A stretch of DNA of 14,255 nt, from contig CALAKO010000228.1 of assembly GCA_937922955.1 (NCBI GenBank), positions 1-14,255 of the forward strand, in the 5' to 3' direction. Under the pieces are notes generated by a model. That model was not told the DNA's origin and searched no databases. It saw only the letters and a list, made by a program, of their open reading frames with translations. The position numbers and the translations under genes are program-made. Each line of letters starts with the position of its first letter. Position 1 is the first letter of the stretch. This document shows, piece after piece, positions 13,901 through 14,255 of this stretch. Origin of the DNA: an uncultured Peptococcaceae bacterium (GTDB lineage Bacteria; Bacillota; Peptococcia; Peptococcales; Peptococcaceae).

Positions 13901-14195
13901 TCTTAATGGTGCCAGGAATGGTCAAATCAACCACGGCCTCCGTATAGGCCAAAAAATCAGATAGCGCCGACACCGTGTAGCTATCAATCTTAGACGGAAT
14001 GACCATCGTGCCAGTCTGATACCGTGGTGCCGGCAGAGCTTCGAGGCAGGCTGTGCCGTCACTCAGCACCTCATAGCGAAAAGTCGTCAGATCATAAATG
14101 GTGTCCGATGCCGCTGCGCCTGTCGGCAGCACCATGCTCGCCACAAACGCCAGCAGCAAAACCAGACTCCAGCCTTTCTTTGTACATCGTTTCAT
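10980..14195 (-). CDS. Secreted SLH protein with LRR and C39-like peptidase-like domain
   Basis: A 1071-residue surface protein, function not established. The signal peptide is about residues 1-29 (basic start, LVLLLAFVASMVLP, then AAAS). BspA-type leucine-rich repeats occupy about 85-270 (repeated IPxxITxI..AFxxCxxLxxV units). A fibronectin-III-like domain (about 296-388) and an Ig-like domain (about 400-508) follow. Residues about 520-710 resemble papain/C39-type cysteine peptidases: C551 in GLCFGMA, H646 in GTGHAVLAYDYED and D667 in VYVQDPQ. A beta-rich stretch (about 760-885) precedes three SLH modules (about 895-945, 953-1005 and 1018-1070), which hold proteins to cell-wall polysaccharide. 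The start has GAGGAGG before the ATG. The window edge leaves 60 bp upstream and no convincing promoter. Catalysis, targets and partners are inference; the domain could be an inactive or binding variant. Confidence 0.9.
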   Translation of the reverse strand: MKRCTKKGWSLVLLLAFVASMVLPTGAAASDTIYDLTTFRYEVLSDGTACLEALPAPRYQTGTMVIPSKIDSYTVSALSDFLAYTEAVVDLTIPGTIKRVPNVFDHNSKLRTVVLEDGVTELDAGAFESDTGLASVRLSNALTKIGDRAFKFCYPLSTVSLPNGLETIGASAFAHTGLTSLTLPNSVNRVGMQAFASCSSLKTAVLSSGMTEIPMGMFQYATSLTTVTIPASITSINSTAFSGCSALTTVYYGGSEAQWQALLNNGGSNSELEQATVHCGTSTPEPPEGDDTEAIVTPVNLTAASSADGVTLAWDVPLEVDTKWVYDGFDILRKSGSGSYAKIAHVGRWTQDYVDATAVHGTTYSYAVRGTNGSETGTLSKAATVTYDANAHETVGMNGTRIQLDNQGFGSGQYETVDKLWLTTGSNGMWITLVFDEPLSDENVRVTVTGGGQEFEGTNVEVLVQQLMFRLTLTGGKHLEPSTTYTVRVVDSRGNTLAQTTLESADENTQSWGFTNIDSSYNYADLIRYYPATIADKLYSLDKSHGEDGLCFGMALAAALWKQGDMPSFSGGQDLLNVVSWNSSLSSGQWRGVSVQDYIKACNALQFSQPYASQTRANKNDYDGLVRAVKSGQPVVIGTWIDGTGHAVLAYDYEDKGTEFVIYVQDPQCMPHQICKLTLKGTSGHWSGWTYERRTLTTKSDGVNDPNMYFSWRNATTTPDDDFDVDSVLMDIGNNIASNIGDDLEHLWQNLVGSSSVTPLSGTSMGWVSSGTLTMRNLSDAVEVIDSTMSLTLDGSQASVKLAQGIQSATVGGSGTLSVTIETEESVMSFEGSAKNGVSITRDGDQLRLSGADEGHVTTRGSDGISVSVSVEPGKDYVLSLDGDMETPSGGDLPFSDVRSSDWFYDPVCYAYETGIMTGTSATTFAPNLTTTRGMIVAILHRLEGSPSVGSAGFKDVKAGDWYADAVNWAAANGVVNGMGNGLFAPNAAITREQLAAIIRNYAAYKGEDVSTSASLANYSDAASVSTWAEESMQWAVGENFISGVTKDTLAPQAHATRAQVAAIFQRFLSE

Positions 14196-14255
14196 TGTTC
14201 TTCCTCCTCGTATAATAAGTTAAAATGTTGTTTTTCTATCAAAACAGCAGGCTCT

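Noticed and set aside
14212..14242. Promoter-like TTGATA and TATTAT upstream of the SLH gene
   Set aside because: The spacing is 19 bp and the predicted start would fall inside the ribosome binding site; the true promoter is probably beyond the window edge.

Overview
The window looks like a chromosomal segment of an anaerobic Bacillota (Firmicutes). Evidence: strong GGAGG-type ribosome binding sites on almost every gene, a veg homologue, a two-domain rubrerythrin, an L-box (lysine riboswitch) on dapA, a Firmicute-type rplM-rpsI operon with a structured leader, and a surface protein ending in three S-layer homology (SLH) modules. I cannot place it more finely. It is mostly housekeeping chromosome: no phage, transposase, CRISPR, rRNA or tRNA gene is visible.

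Left part (1-3580), all leftward: a truncated cardiolipin synthase gene with its own promoter; rubrerythrin with a terminator; a possible 25-residue small ORF; veg driven by tandem promoters, the outer one matching the sigma-A consensus perfectly; then rpsI and rplM, preceded by a promoter and a roughly 115-nt folded leader and closed by a 13-bp-stem terminator.

Middle (3580-7320): a DUF1624 membrane acyltransferase-like gene sits directly behind the gltX terminator and has no visible promoter of its own. gltX is divergent from a PF06541-family membrane protein with a coiled-coil tail. The two promoters of this divergent pair flank or touch a 7-6-7 inverted repeat.

Right part (7320-14255): recQ (leftward) and dapA (rightward) are divergent, with a perfect 13-bp palindrome between their promoters. 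dapA carries a complete lysine riboswitch ending in an intrinsic terminator. A bidirectional terminator separates dapA from a convergent 1071-residue secreted protein. That protein has BspA-type leucine-rich repeats, Ig/FnIII-like domains, a papain/C39-like cysteine peptidase-like domain and three SLH modules. Just behind its stop codon lies a decayed copy of the last part of an SLH module, joined through an unexplained short linker.

Functionally the genes cover translation (rplM, rpsI, gltX), DNA repair (recQ), lysine and cell-wall precursor synthesis (dapA), membrane lipid synthesis (cls), oxidative stress (rubrerythrin) and the cell surface (SLH protein, DUF1624, veg). The least explained items are the SLH peptidase-like protein with its 3' remnant, the small ORF behind veg, and three inverted repeats placed like operators.
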